From Bacteroidales bacterium (GTDB lineage Bacteria; Bacteroidota; Bacteroidia; Bacteroidales; VadinHA17), in assembly GCA_029210565.1 (NCBI GenBank), contig JARGFQ010000005.1, positions 163,045 to 227,044 on the forward strand: a DNA stretch of 64,000 nucleotides. Direction: 5' to 3'. Each line of letters begins with the position of its first letter. The first letter of the stretch is position 1. The notes under the pieces are model-generated. The model was not told the origin of the DNA. It was given only the letters and a program-made list of their open reading frames with translations, and made no database searches. This document shows, one piece after another, positions 42,523 through 51,532 of the stretch. Position numbers and translations under genes: made by a program.

Positions 42523-44163
42523 TCACCTCCTGTCGTCTACATCCCTGACAAAATAGACAGAGAGTGCTGCTATGACCATCGATATACCTCCGGTCACCAG
42601 TGCAAGCATGGTGTTGCCGTGGAAGAGGTGTTTCACCATGCTTCCAAGGATGCTGGCGGCGAGGATCTGGGGGATGACGATGAAGAAGTTGAAAATGCCC
42701 ATGTATATTCCCATCTTGTTGTGGGGAAGCGATCCGGTGAGGATGGCATAGGGCATGGAGAGGATGCTGGCCCATGCCAGGCCGATGCCGAGCATCGGGA
42801 GGATGAGCATCCCGGGGGTATGGATCATGCTTATCGATACCAGGCTGATGCCACCAATGACAAGGCAGATTGAGTGGGTGATCTTCCTGGATGTGTATTT
42901 GGCCAGCACCGGCAGCATGAAGGCCACCACGGCGGCAAAGCCGTTATAGACGCCGAAGAGCACCCCGACCCAGTTGGCTCCCCTGTTGTACTCCAGGGAG
43001 ACGGTGTCAGTGGTGCCGTATACCTGGGATGTCACGGCCGCGGTGGTGTATATCCACAGCGAGAAGAGGGCAAACCATGTAAAGAACTGTACCACGGCCA
43101 GCTGTCCCATGGTGGCAGGCATGTGCCTGAGGTCGGTGAGGATGCTGTTAAGCCCGCCACCTCCCCTGCCTCCGGATTTCAGGAGGCCTGCGAGGATCTG
43201 CAGGAGACCGAAGATCGCAACGCCGCCGGTGACAACATAAAGCTCCTTCTCCAGGTTAACCCTTGACAGTATGAATGTCAGTATGATACCTACAGCCAGC
43301 CAGATGATACCCGGACGGTAGAAATTCACATCGCCCTGCGCCCTGCTTTGCAAGCCGTAACCGCCAGATGGTGGTGAAGGCTGGTACTCTCCCGCTTTCG
43401 AGGGACTGCGTCGATCTGCTTCCTGTGCGTCCTCTGCTCCGTACCCTGAGCTCTGCGCTCCATGCTCCTCCATAATTTCACCCCGGGCAACTATCTCTCC
43501 CTTCTCAAACTCCTCGAGCTCTGCAGGAGAATATTCCTTTGTCCGGAAAATTGTCCAGAGCACTGCCACCAGCAGCACCACGGCTCCGATATAGAACGAC
43601 AGTTTCAGGTTGAAAGGTATCAGCTTTCCCTCGGCCGGCACTTCCGGCACGTTGAACCAGTTGGCAAGCATCCAGGGCAGGAAGCTGCCCACGACGGCCC
43701 CTATGCCTATGAAGAAGCTCTGCATGGCAAAACCGGTGGTCCGCTGTTTTGAGGAGAGCATGTCACCGACAAATGCGCGGAACGGTTCCATAGATATGTT
43801 TATTGATGCATCCATGATCCAGAGCATCACTGTGGCGAATATCCAGGTGGGTGAGTTGGTGATTATCGCCAGCGCGAGCGAGGCGAAAACTGCCCCGGTG
43901 AGGAAATAGGGCCGCCGTCTGCCGAGACGGTTCCAGGTGCGGTCGCTCATGTGCCCTATGATCGGCTGCACAAGGAGTCCGGTGACAGGCGCTGCAATCC
44001 AGAGGATCGGAATATTGTCTATGTCAGCGCCGAGCGTCTGAAAGATGCGGCTCACATTGCCGTTCTGGAGGGCAAACCCGAACTGTATGCCCAGAAAGCC
44101 GAAACTCATGTTCCATATCTGCCAGAATGAGAGCCTGGGCTTACGCCTGTAGATCACGTTCAT
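42523..44163 (-). CDS. SLC45-like MFS maltose/glucoside importer
   Basis: A 546-residue MFS protein with about twelve transmembrane helices, resembling the SLC45/sucrose-maltose symporter group. The helix 2-3 loop [22 protein letters not shown] is diagnostic. It probably imports maltose across the inner membrane for the phosphorylase. Between helices 6 and 7 there is a hydrophilic, Gly/Ser/Gln-rich loop (about residues 228-279, with [13 protein letters not shown] sequence) that looks like an insertion. It is first in the five-gene operon with a LacI-type operator 131 bp upstream. Confidence 0.9.
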   Translation of the reverse strand: MNVIYRRKPRLSFWQIWNMSFGFLGIQFGFALQNGNVSRIFQTLGADIDNIPILWIAAPVTGLLVQPIIGHMSDRTWNRLGRRRPYFLTGAVFASLALAIITNSPTWIFATVMLWIMDASINISMEPFRAFVGDMLSSKQRTTGFAMQSFFIGIGAVVGSFLPWMLANWFNVPEVPAEGKLIPFNLKLSFYIGAVVLLVAVLWTIFRTKEYSPAELEEFEKGEIVARGEIMEEHGAQSSGYGAEDAQEADRRSPSKAGEYQPSPPSGGYGLQSRAQGDVNFYRPGIIWLAVGIILTFILSRVNLEKELYVVTGGVAIFGLLQILAGLLKSGGRGGGGLNSILTDLRHMPATMGQLAVVQFFTWFALFSLWIYTTAAVTSQVYGTTDTVSLEYNRGANWVGVLFGVYNGFAAVVAFMLPVLAKYTSRKITHSICLVIGGISLVSISMIHTPGMLILPMLGIGLAWASILSMPYAILTGSLPHNKMGIYMGIFNFFIVIPQILAASILGSMVKHLFHGNTMLALVTGGISMVIAALSVYFVRDVDDRR

Positions 44164-44294
44164 AATCAGTTAGCTGTTAGTTTTATTACCCGATTTCTAT
44201 AACCTATTCAAAATTAGTTGAAAATCCGGTTCCGCAATACCCCTGAAAAGCTATTGCAGCCCGATTTTTCGGGCGTTTGCGTTCATTATGTTAT

Positions 44295-44309
44295 TTCAAA
44301 CGTTTTCGG
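44295..44309. promoter_or_regulatory. LacI-type operator upstream of the importer operon
   Basis: TTCAAACGTTTTCGG differs from the susC operator (25844-25858) only at position 12. It lies 131-146 bp before the importer ATG, nearly the same distance as the other copy from susC. A second related half, GGGCGTTTGCG (44269-44279), lies between it and the gene. Confidence 0.72.
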
Positions 44310-44371
44310 CCTAAGGCATATTTTTCAGGGGGGCAGGTTATTTAGATACATTCTAAATAGCATAGAGAGAA

Positions 44372-44407
44372 TTTGGGCTTATCAGGGTTAAATATTTACT
44401 ATATTTG
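44372..44407 (+). promoter_or_regulatory. Candidate promoter of the fumarase gene
   Basis: TTTG (44372-44375) and a perfect TATATTTG (44400-44407) resemble the -33 and -7 elements of Bacteroidota. The 24-base spacing is longer than the usual 19-21, so the -33 part is uncertain. The -7 box is 27 bases before the ATG. Confidence 0.5.
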
Positions 44408-44434
44408 AAATGCTCTCATTTAAAAATCAGTAAC

Positions 44435-46048
44435 ATGGCAGATTTCATTTACGAAAGACCCTTCCAGCACGGGGAGGATGAGACAAAATACCGTCGTCTG
44501 ACCGCCGATCATGTCAGGGTGACGGAGCGCTGCGGCAGGAGGATGCTGCAGGTTCAGCCCGAGGCTCTCAGGATGCTCGCGCGGCAGGCATTCGAGGATG
44601 TCAACTTTTTCCTTCGCACGACGCACCTTGAGAAGCTTGCATCCATACTTGACGATCCGGAGGCTACGGACAACGACCGTTTCGTGGCGTGGGTGATGCT
44701 GCGCAACACGGTGATCTCGGCTGAGGGCAAGCTCCCGTGGTGCCAGGATACAGGCACGGCCATCGTTATGGCCTGGAAAGGCGAGGATGTGGCTACCGGT
44801 TTTGATGATGCTGAGTATATAAGCAGGGGTATCTGGGAGACCTACGGTGAGAATAACCTCCGTTATTCGCAGATAGTGCCAACGACGATGTTCGAGGAGA
44901 AGAACACCGGCAGCAACCTGCCGGCACAGATAGATATTGCTGCCTGCCAGGGTGGTGACTATAAATTTCTGTTCATAGCCAAGGGTGGCGGTTCTGCCAA
45001 TAAGTCGTTCCTCTATCAGCAGTCGAAGTCTCTGCTTAACGAGGCCTCTCTCAGGAAGTTCATCCGTGAGAAGATTGAGGATCTGGGCACCTCGGCCTGT
45101 CCTCCCTATCATCTTGCCGTAGTTATTGGCGGCACCTCCGCGGAGATGACTCTAAAGACGGTTAAGCTGGCCTCGGCGGGTTACCTTGACGACCTCCCGG
45201 TGACGGGCAATGCTGCGGGCAGGGCTTTCCGTGACCTTGAGTGGGAGAAGAAGGTAGAGCTGATATGCCAGGAGTACGGTGTGGGTGCGCAGTTCGGCGG
45301 CAAATATTTTGTTCATGATGTGCGTGTGATACGTCTTCCCCGTCACGCTGCATCGTGCCCGGTGGGCATAGGTGTAAGCTGCAGCGCTGACCGCAACATT
45401 AAGGGTAAGATCACTGCTGAAGGGATCTTCCTTGAGCAGCTTGAGACCAGGCCTGAGAGGTTCATGCCGGCCAGGGCTCCGGAGCTCGACAAGCCGGTGG
45501 AGATAGACCTTGAGCGTCCCATGAAGGAGATACTGGCGCAGCTGACACAGTACCCGGTGAAGACCAGGCTCAGCCTCAGCGGAACGCTGATCGTGGCGCG
45601 CGACATGGCACATGCACGCATCAAACAGATGATTGATGAAGGCAAACCGATGCCTGAGTATTTCAAGAACCACCCGGTTTACTACGCCGGTCCGGCCAAG
45701 ATACCGCAGGGAATGGCTTCAGGTTCCTTCGGGCCCACTACCGCAGGGAGGATGGACGGTTACGTTGACCTATTCCAGAGCCTCGGCGGTTCAATGGTGA
45801 TGCTCGCCAAGGGCAACCGCTCGCGGCAGGTGATCGACGCCTGCAATAAGTACGGCGGCTTCTACCTGGGATCCATAGGCGGTCCGGCAGCAGTGCTGGC
45901 TGCCGAGAATATCTTGTCGGTTGAGGTGGTCGATTTTGAGGAGCTGGGGATGGAGGCAGTAAGAAAGATCGTTGTCAGGAATATGCCGGCCTTTATCCTG
46001 ACGGATGATAAGGGGAATGATTTTTTTGATGGCTATAACAGGCAATAA
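44435..46048 (+). CDS. fum: Fumarate hydratase, class I
   Basis: A 537-residue class I, oxygen-sensitive [4Fe-4S] fumarase interconverting fumarate and malate in the reductive or oxidative TCA branch. I start at ATG 44435 ([13 protein letters not shown]); the TTG at 44405 is inside the promoter. Cluster-ligand cysteines expected in this family are seen in [22 protein letters not shown] and elsewhere; [16 protein letters not shown] and [22 protein letters not shown] are conserved. The alpha and beta subunit domains are fused, as in FumA/FumB. It stands alone with its own promoter. Confidence 0.94.
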   Translation: MADFIYERPFQHGEDETKYRRLTADHVRVTERCGRRMLQVQPEALRMLARQAFEDVNFFLRTTHLEKLASILDDPEATDNDRFVAWVMLRNTVISAEGKLPWCQDTGTAIVMAWKGEDVATGFDDAEYISRGIWETYGENNLRYSQIVPTTMFEEKNTGSNLPAQIDIAACQGGDYKFLFIAKGGGSANKSFLYQQSKSLLNEASLRKFIREKIEDLGTSACPPYHLAVVIGGTSAEMTLKTVKLASAGYLDDLPVTGNAAGRAFRDLEWEKKVELICQEYGVGAQFGGKYFVHDVRVIRLPRHAASCPVGIGVSCSADRNIKGKITAEGIFLEQLETRPERFMPARAPELDKPVEIDLERPMKEILAQLTQYPVKTRLSLSGTLIVARDMAHARIKQMIDEGKPMPEYFKNHPVYYAGPAKIPQGMASGSFGPTTAGRMDGYVDLFQSLGGSMVMLAKGNRSRQVIDACNKYGGFYLGSIGGPAAVLAAENILSVEVVDFEELGMEAVRKIVVRNMPAFILTDDKGNDFFDGYNRQ

Positions 46049-46179
46049 GTAACAGGCAATAGTGGGCCGGGCGTTAATCCCGGTACATGTGTCGGGAAGC
46101 GAAGCAGCCAGCTTGCAGGGAGGGCATAAGCAGTAATCCAGTCTTCAGTCGGCTCAGACGGGAGGAGGCTCAATCCTGC

Positions 46180-46266
46180 TCACGAACCTGTCCTGATGCC
46201 GTGTTTCATGACTAGCTCCATGGTGATATCCTCAATGAGCGGGAGCTTCACCTCAACATCCTTCAT
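46180..46266 (-). CDS. Possible 28-codon ORF after the DPSL gene
   Basis: An in-frame continuation 12 bases beyond the DPSL stop begins ATG 46266 and ends TGA 46180-46182, encoding MKDVEVKLPLIEDITMELVM plus eight residues. It could be a small downstream peptide, a remnant of a longer protein, or chance. There is no ribosome-binding or homology evidence beyond its plausible amino-acid composition. Confidence 0.25.
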   Translation of the reverse strand: MKDVEVKLPLIEDITMELVMKHGIRTGS

Positions 46267-46277
46267 TCCCTTGTACT

Positions 46278-46778
46278 CTATTTTCTCCTCTCGATCATCA
46301 GATCAAAGTCCTCTTTAAGGGCTACGAGATCTTCTTCGTGTTCAACTTCATCCTTGAGTATCTGAAGAATCACGTCATAGGTCACGGGGTCGCCTACCCT
46401 GGTAAGATCCAGAAGCTCGCTGTAGACTTTTATTGCGCACTGTTCTCCCTTGATGTTCTGATCAAGAATGACAGAAACAAATGGATCTTCAGGTGGCTCA
46501 TAGCCGCAGTTGGTGATTTTTGTCCACTCGTCAGTAGTCAGTACGGGAGTACCGCCCAGCTGAACGATTCTGTCTACCAGTAACAGTGCATGCGCGAGCT
46601 CTTCCGTTGCATGCAGCTCGAGTTCGGCGATCACTGCATCCTTCATGGGTCCCTTAACTATTTTTGCGCCGATCCAGTACTGATAGTAGGCCAGCCACTC
46701 GTCTGCCAGTGCCTTGTTCAGGAGGTTGATAAGTTTATCAACGTCCATTTTTACAATTGATCTTCCAATTTGTGCCAT
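46278..46778 (-). CDS. DPS-like (thioferritin) ferritin-superfamily protein
   Basis: A 166-residue four-helix ferritin-like protein close to the DPSL group known from archaea and Bacteroides fragilis. Di-iron ligands are visible as Glu27 (ADEWLAYYQ), Glu59/Glu60 with His63 (ATEELAH), Glu112, and Glu144/His147 (DEVEHEED). Cys91 (TNCGYEPPEDPF) and Cys114 (KGEQCAIKV) form the paired-cysteine feature called the thioferritin motif. Such proteins oxidise Fe(II) with peroxide and store iron, protecting DNA. It lies 46 bases after catalase and near perR, fitting an oxidative-stress operon. Confidence 0.85.
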   Translation of the reverse strand: MAQIGRSIVKMDVDKLINLLNKALADEWLAYYQYWIGAKIVKGPMKDAVIAELELHATEELAHALLLVDRIVQLGGTPVLTTDEWTKITNCGYEPPEDPFVSVILDQNIKGEQCAIKVYSELLDLTRVGDPVTYDVILQILKDEVEHEEDLVALKEDFDLMIERRK

Positions 46779-46824
46779 AATAGATGATATTGTTTAGTTT
46801 ATTAATTAATTGATTTTATGTGTA

Positions 46825-48300
46825 TTACTTTTTGGTTGGGGGATATTTGATTCCCAGTCCTTCCGCCACTTTAAGTGCAAGCTCCTTGTCGGCTTTATGG
46901 AAATGGTCGTGCTGACGCATCAGTATCTCTTTCCTCTTGGGGCCTGTGACACCCTTCATGGAGGCCACAAAGTTGGCAATGGTGTTGGCGCGCTCCTGGT
47001 CTGTCATCACCTTTCTGAAGAGTGCTCCTGCCTGCGAGTAATGATCGTTGTCATTCTGGTTGCGATCCCAGTAGTCGGCCACAACTGAACCAAGCTCCAT
47101 GGGATGCTCCCTGTATTCCTTGTCTGCCTCTATGTCGTCGAAGCTGTTGGGGTAGTAGTTGGGTGCGGAGCCGCCGTTGCCGTCAATTGCCATGAATCCG
47201 TCGCGCTGGTAGTTATTTACCGGGACGATGGGTCTGTTTACGGGTATCTGTTCGTAGTTGGCCCCGAGCCTGTATCGATGGGCGTCAGGATAAGCAAGAA
47301 TGCGACCCTGAAGCATCTTGTCAGGTGAGAGGCCTATGCCGTTGACTGTGTTGGAGGGGGCAAAGGCGGACTGTTCCACCTCGGCGAAGTAGTTGGAGGG
47401 GATCTCATTAAGCTCCATGATGCCGGCTTCGATCAGCGGATAATCCTTATGAGGCCATACCTTTGTCAGGTCGAAGGGATTCCATTTGAATTTTTCGGCC
47501 TGCTTGTCGGTCATCACCTGTATCATCAGCTTCCACTTCGGGAAGTCTTTCTTTTCGATGGCTTCGACCAGGTCTCTCTGTGAGTAATCGGGGTCCTTGC
47601 CCCTGAGCTCCTCAGCCTGCGGTCCAGTCAGGGTCTTGTTGCCCTGCTGTGTTTTGAAGTGGAACTTGACCCACACTCTCTCGTTCTTTTTGTTGTACAT
47701 GGAGAAAGTATGGCTTCCGTAACCGTTCATGAACCTGTAACCGTCAGGTGTTCCCCTGTCGCTGAAGAGTATCATAACCTGGTGCAGACTCTCAGGGTTG
47801 AGACTCCAGTAGTCCCAGAGCATGTTTGCGCTTTTGAGGTTGGTCTTCGGATCACGCTTCTGGGTGTGGATAAAGTCAGGAAATTTCTTTGCATCCTTGA
47901 TGAAGAAGACCGGGGTGTTGTTGCCTACCAGATCCCAGTTTCCATCTTCCGTATAGAACTTGACGGCGAAGCCGCGTGGGTCACGCTCGGTGTCGGCGCT
48001 GCCCTTCTCTCCTCCGACGGTTGAGAAGCGTATCAGTACACGGCATTTGTTGCCGACCTTGCTGAACAGCTTTGCCTTGGTGTACTTTGTAATGTTGCCC
48101 GTGACGGTGAATGTACCGAAGGCTCCTGTGCCCTTGGCATGAACGATCCTCTCGGGTATACGCTCACGGTTAAAATGGGCCAGTTTCTCGTGCAGGTAAT
48201 AATCCTGCAGCAATACCGGTCCGCGCGGACCTGCAGTCATGCTGTCTTCGTCCTCAACGTAGGGCCTGCCTTCTGCTGTGGTGAGTTTTTTCTTTGCCAT
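46825..48300 (-). CDS. katA: Haem catalase, small-subunit (clade 3) type
   Basis: A 491-residue monofunctional catalase decomposing H2O2 to water and oxygen. The distal His is in ERIVHAKGTGAFGTFTVT, the conserved distal Asn is in WDLVGNNTPVFF, and the haem-ligating Tyr lies in RILAYPDAHRYRLG. RFSTVGGEKGSADTERDPRGFAVKFYT and the NADPH-binding-type C-terminal segment are typical. No export signal. It sits between perR and the DPSL gene on one strand and is almost certainly under PerR control. Confidence 0.97.
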   Translation of the reverse strand: MAKKKLTTAEGRPYVEDEDSMTAGPRGPVLLQDYYLHEKLAHFNRERIPERIVHAKGTGAFGTFTVTGNITKYTKAKLFSKVGNKCRVLIRFSTVGGEKGSADTERDPRGFAVKFYTEDGNWDLVGNNTPVFFIKDAKKFPDFIHTQKRDPKTNLKSANMLWDYWSLNPESLHQVMILFSDRGTPDGYRFMNGYGSHTFSMYNKKNERVWVKFHFKTQQGNKTLTGPQAEELRGKDPDYSQRDLVEAIEKKDFPKWKLMIQVMTDKQAEKFKWNPFDLTKVWPHKDYPLIEAGIMELNEIPSNYFAEVEQSAFAPSNTVNGIGLSPDKMLQGRILAYPDAHRYRLGANYEQIPVNRPIVPVNNYQRDGFMAIDGNGGSAPNYYPNSFDDIEADKEYREHPMELGSVVADYWDRNQNDNDHYSQAGALFRKVMTDQERANTIANFVASMKGVTGPKRKEILMRQHDHFHKADKELALKVAEGLGIKYPPTKK

Positions 48301-48410
48301 TGTGGTTTGTTTTTAATTGTTGCCTGTTATATCTCTGTTTTTGTTACCGAAGAAGTACCTGATCTTAAATACCGTTCCCGTGACTCCGACGGCTACCAGG
48401 AGAATCCTCT

Positions 48411-48851
48411 TCAGTTCTTTCTTACCGACTCCCGTTTGTCTGTGAATTTGCCCATTATCTGAAGTCTGATATCCTCGATTTTAAAATCGGGTATCTGCTT
48501 CTTCTCGAAATAGTTATGGAGCATCTCCGTCAGCTCACTGTCATTGTAATCTTCTATCCTTTCACAGTGAGTACAGTAGAGATGGTGGTGCGAATCCCTC
48601 TCGGAATCATAACGGAGCAGTCCGCGTTCGGTCTTGACTCTCTTCAGAATATCGTTCTCAACAAGAGTATCAAGGGTCTTATATACAGTTCCCGTTGCAA
48701 TGTCAGGATATTTTTTTCTTATGAACTGACTGACCTCCTCGGCAGTGGGATGGTCATGAAGCACATCCACTGCCTCATATACTGCAAGCCTCTGAGGTGT
48801 GACCTTGAGTCCCCTCTCTTTAAGTATCAGTCTGTAGTCTTCAGTTTTCAT
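48411..48851 (-). CDS. perR: Fur-family peroxide-responsive regulator (PerR-like)
   Basis: A 146-residue Fur/PerR-type repressor from ATG 48851 (the upstream ATG 48896 adds a cysteine-containing tail unlike the family). The winged-helix part has KVTPQRLAVYEAVD and PTAEEVSQFIRKKYPDIATGTVYKTLDTL. The regulatory metal site has the His cluster DSHHHLYC. Only one CxxC (YCTHC) is present; the second, structural-zinc CxxC found near the C-terminus of many members is absent. Position upstream of katA and the DPSL gene favours PerR over Fur. A palindrome 13 bases before its ATG may be its own operator. Confidence 0.85.
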   Translation of the reverse strand: MKTEDYRLILKERGLKVTPQRLAVYEAVDVLHDHPTAEEVSQFIRKKYPDIATGTVYKTLDTLVENDILKRVKTERGLLRYDSERDSHHHLYCTHCERIEDYNDSELTEMLHNYFEKKQIPDFKIEDIRLQIMGKFTDKRESVRKN

Positions 48852-48863
48852 CAAATAGGAATA

Positions 48864-48879
48864 ATTCTTAACAAAGAAT
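48864..48879. promoter_or_regulatory. Candidate PerR operator before perR
   Basis: ATTCTT-AACA-AAGAAT is a perfect 6-bp inverted repeat centred about 20 bases upstream of the perR ATG. Its AT-rich dyad form is close to but not identical with the PerR-box consensus (TTATAATnATTATAA). Autoregulation is inferred. Confidence 0.45.
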
Positions 48880-48896
48880 AAACAAAGATAAGACAA

Positions 48897-49351
48897 AAAT
48901 GATACGGATCAAAATATTTTTGGGTTTATTTGGTTTAGATTCAAGGTATAGCCACCGTATATGTAGGTATAACTAAACTGTGTAGAGTTTGTCCAGAACG
49001 TCCAGCATTATCTCATCCACATTTTCACGGTTATCAATTGCCACCATCATGCCGTATGCGGCAGCGCCGGTAGTTGCAGCTCCTTTAAGCATTTTTTACT
49101 GAACCTGTTAAAAGGAAAGTGAGTTACCGGCATTGGTCTATAAAAGAGAAGCATCTCCTGCGCCCTGATGGTTAAAACAAAGTTATGCCATAATTGGTCC
49201 TGTGTCAAATATTTATAACAGACGGTAATTGGCATGTAAGACGGATAAAAAAAACTTTGTTTATTTGTTCCCTGGCTTGAACCATACAACTCTTTTTGTG
49301 GTTGTAGGTAGTACCTTTCGGTGAATTAAGTGTCTTTATAGAAAAAATGTT
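48897..49351. other. Intergenic region between perR and dsbD
   Basis: About 455 bases between divergent genes. It holds one plausible small ORF (48973-49092, minus strand) and otherwise AT-rich non-coding sequence. Both promoters must lie here, but no strong TTTG/TAnnTTTG pair was found. Confidence 0.4.
48973..49092 (-). CDS. Possible 39-residue small protein
   Basis: ATG 49092 to TAG 48973-48975 encodes 39 residues: an Ala/Gly-rich start (GAATTGAAAYG) followed by an acidic helical tail (DNRENVDEIMLDVLDKLYTV). The composition is protein-like and not low-complexity. No family is recognised. It could be a genuine small protein of the perR side or the surviving end of a decayed gene. Confidence 0.35.
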   Translation of the reverse strand: MLKGAATTGAAAYGMMVAIDNRENVDEIMLDVLDKLYTV

Positions 49352-51532
49352 ATGAAGAAAACAGCAGCAATACTTTTCATGTTGGTTGCTTCGGTGGCTG
49401 TGACAGCGCAGGTGCTGGAGCCTGTCACCTGGAGTTTCAGGAGCGAGAAGACCGGCGACAACACTTTTGATCTGGTAATGACAGCTGAGCTCGAGGCGAG
49501 CTGGCATCTCTACGCCATGGATATCGGGGAGGGCGGACCGATTCCCACCAGCTTTACATTTGAACCTGGTAACGGTTATAAGCTCTCCGGCAAGATGGTT
49601 GAGGTCACGAAGCCTGAGGTGAAGTATGACAACAGCTTCGGGATGGATATCGGCATGCACAGCGGCAGTGCCGAATTTCGGCAGAAGGTGACGGTAACAG
49701 GCTCGCCGGTTACCGTGACGGGATACGTTACGTTCATGTCGTGCGACGACAAGCAGTGCCTACCGCCCAGGGATGAAGAATTTTCTATTGAACTCAGGGG
49801 AGGGGTGACTGCAGCAGCAAAACCGGCGGATGGGAAAATCATCGCCGCACAGGAAGCGGATGCCGGGACCGATGCTGCTACGGCTGCCGGAACTGAATCC
49901 GCAACAGGCACTGCAATGGGTGATGAGACTGACGCCGAGGCATCAATAACGATTACAGGGCTTAAAACAGCTGAGAGTGCTGCCGATCTCTCATTTACGG
50001 ATGGTCAGACGGAGTCAGTGGCTTCGTCAGAGACCACTTCCGGAAAGCAGGGCAAGGGGTTTCTGAAGTTCTTCCTGCTCTCCATGCTTGCAGGACTGGC
50101 CGGTATTCTGACGCCCTGCGTCTTCCCGATGATACCTATGACGGTGGCTTTCTTCAGCCAGGGATCGGGGAAGAAGGGGTCGGCTGTGGGCAAGGCGCTA
50201 TTTTTCGGGTTTACCATCGTGATGCTCTATTCGCTGCTCGGAATCATTGTCTCCCTCACCAGCGCCGGAGCCGGCTTTGCCAACACACTCAGCACTCACT
50301 GGATACCCAACGTGATATTCTTCCTGCTGTTCCTTGTCTTTGCCGCATCGTTCTTCGGAGCTTTCGAGATAGTGCTTCCTGCAAAGTGGGTCAGCTCATC
50401 CGACTCAAAGGTTGATAAAGGCGGAGCGCTGGCAACGTTTTTCCTTGGGATCACCACAGTGCTGGTCTCCTTCTCCTGCACCGGGCCTATCGTTGGTGCC
50501 CTGCTGGTTGAGGCCGCCTCTGGTGATGTGCTCCGTCCGACCATAGGTATGTTCGGCTTCGGGCTTGCCTTTGCCCTTCCCTTCACACTCTTCGCACTCT
50601 TCCCCTCGTGGATGAACAAAATGCCGAAGTCGGGAGGATGGCTCAACTCGGTAAAGGTGGTGCTTGGCTTCATCATACTGGCATTCAGCCTCAAGTTCGC
50701 CTCAACGGTTGATACCGTCTATAACCTTGGGATTCTCTCCAGGGACATCTACCTGGCAATATGGATAGTTCTGTTCGTACTGCTGGGCATCTACCTCATG
50801 GGCAAGATCAAGTTCCCGCACGACAGCGACGTGCCTCACATAGGGGTCTTCAGACTGGTGCTCATCATAGCATCATTCACCTTTGCCCTCTATCTTGTGC
50901 CCGGACTCTTCGGGGCTCCGCTGACACGCATATCTGCATTGCTGCCTCCTCGCGAGACATCGGGGTTCAACCTGCTCAAGGCCATCAGCGAAAACAGGGG
51001 AACGGCTGTTCCCGGAGCTATTGCGCCGGGTGCCATGGGCACAACAGGGGCAGCCATCTGCGGAACACCAAAATATTCCGATTTCCTTCACTTTGAGTAC
51101 GGACTGCAGGGCTATTTTGACCTCGGGGAGGGACTGGCCTGCGCGGCACAGCTTAACAAGCCTGTGCTGATCGACTTCAAAGGTCACGCCTGCGCTAACT
51201 GCAAGGAGATGGATGCCCGGGTATGGTCTGATCCGGAGGTTCAGAGACGAATAAGAGAAAACTTCGTTCTTGTAGGCCTCTATGTTGATGACCGGACAAA
51301 ACTGCCTGACAATGAGGCATTTGTCTCGAAGGTCGACGGCAAGGAGAAGAAGACTATGGGTAAGAAGAACGAGGACATCGAGATATCGATGTTCAACACC
51401 AATACCCTTCCTCTCTATGCCATTGTCGACCCGTCGGGCAAACCGCTGATCGAGACCCGCGGCACCGACTTTGACATACAGGCGTACATCGATTGGCTTG
51501 ACCGGGGAGCTGAGGCGTTCAGGAATCAATAA
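49352..51532 (+). CDS. dsbD: DsbD-type thiol:disulfide interchange protein
   Basis: A 726-residue inner-membrane protein carrying electrons from cytoplasmic thioredoxin to the periplasm. Signal peptide (ends VAVTAQ), then an N-terminal DsbD-alpha-like domain (about 25-155) with its cysteine pair in SCDDKQC. A long Ala/Thr/Glu-rich linker (about 160-230) follows, then eight transmembrane segments containing the pair in LTPCVFPMIPMT and FSCTGPIVGALL. A C-terminal thioredoxin-like domain has GHACANCKEMD (CxxC). All three redox modules are complete. Its stop overlaps the GH92 stop by seven bases; it could serve cytochrome c maturation for the haem proteins nearby. Confidence 0.94.
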   Translation: MKKTAAILFMLVASVAVTAQVLEPVTWSFRSEKTGDNTFDLVMTAELEASWHLYAMDIGEGGPIPTSFTFEPGNGYKLSGKMVEVTKPEVKYDNSFGMDIGMHSGSAEFRQKVTVTGSPVTVTGYVTFMSCDDKQCLPPRDEEFSIELRGGVTAAAKPADGKIIAAQEADAGTDAATAAGTESATGTAMGDETDAEASITITGLKTAESAADLSFTDGQTESVASSETTSGKQGKGFLKFFLLSMLAGLAGILTPCVFPMIPMTVAFFSQGSGKKGSAVGKALFFGFTIVMLYSLLGIIVSLTSAGAGFANTLSTHWIPNVIFFLLFLVFAASFFGAFEIVLPAKWVSSSDSKVDKGGALATFFLGITTVLVSFSCTGPIVGALLVEAASGDVLRPTIGMFGFGLAFALPFTLFALFPSWMNKMPKSGGWLNSVKVVLGFIILAFSLKFASTVDTVYNLGILSRDIYLAIWIVLFVLLGIYLMGKIKFPHDSDVPHIGVFRLVLIIASFTFALYLVPGLFGAPLTRISALLPPRETSGFNLLKAISENRGTAVPGAIAPGAMGTTGAAICGTPKYSDFLHFEYGLQGYFDLGEGLACAAQLNKPVLIDFKGHACANCKEMDARVWSDPEVQRRIRENFVLVGLYVDDRTKLPDNEAFVSKVDGKEKKTMGKKNEDIEISMFNTNTLPLYAIVDPSGKPLIETRGTDFDIQAYIDWLDRGAEAFRNQ

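Noticed and set aside
41873..42775. Longer 300-codon version of beta-phosphoglucomutase
   Set aside because: The first 85 codons run inside the importer gene in another frame and have no HAD-family similarity; ATG 42520 gives a full-length enzyme.
48301..48430. Hydrophobic frame overlapping the perR end (KRILLVAVGVTG...)
   Set aside because: It has no start codon in a credible position and no supporting context.
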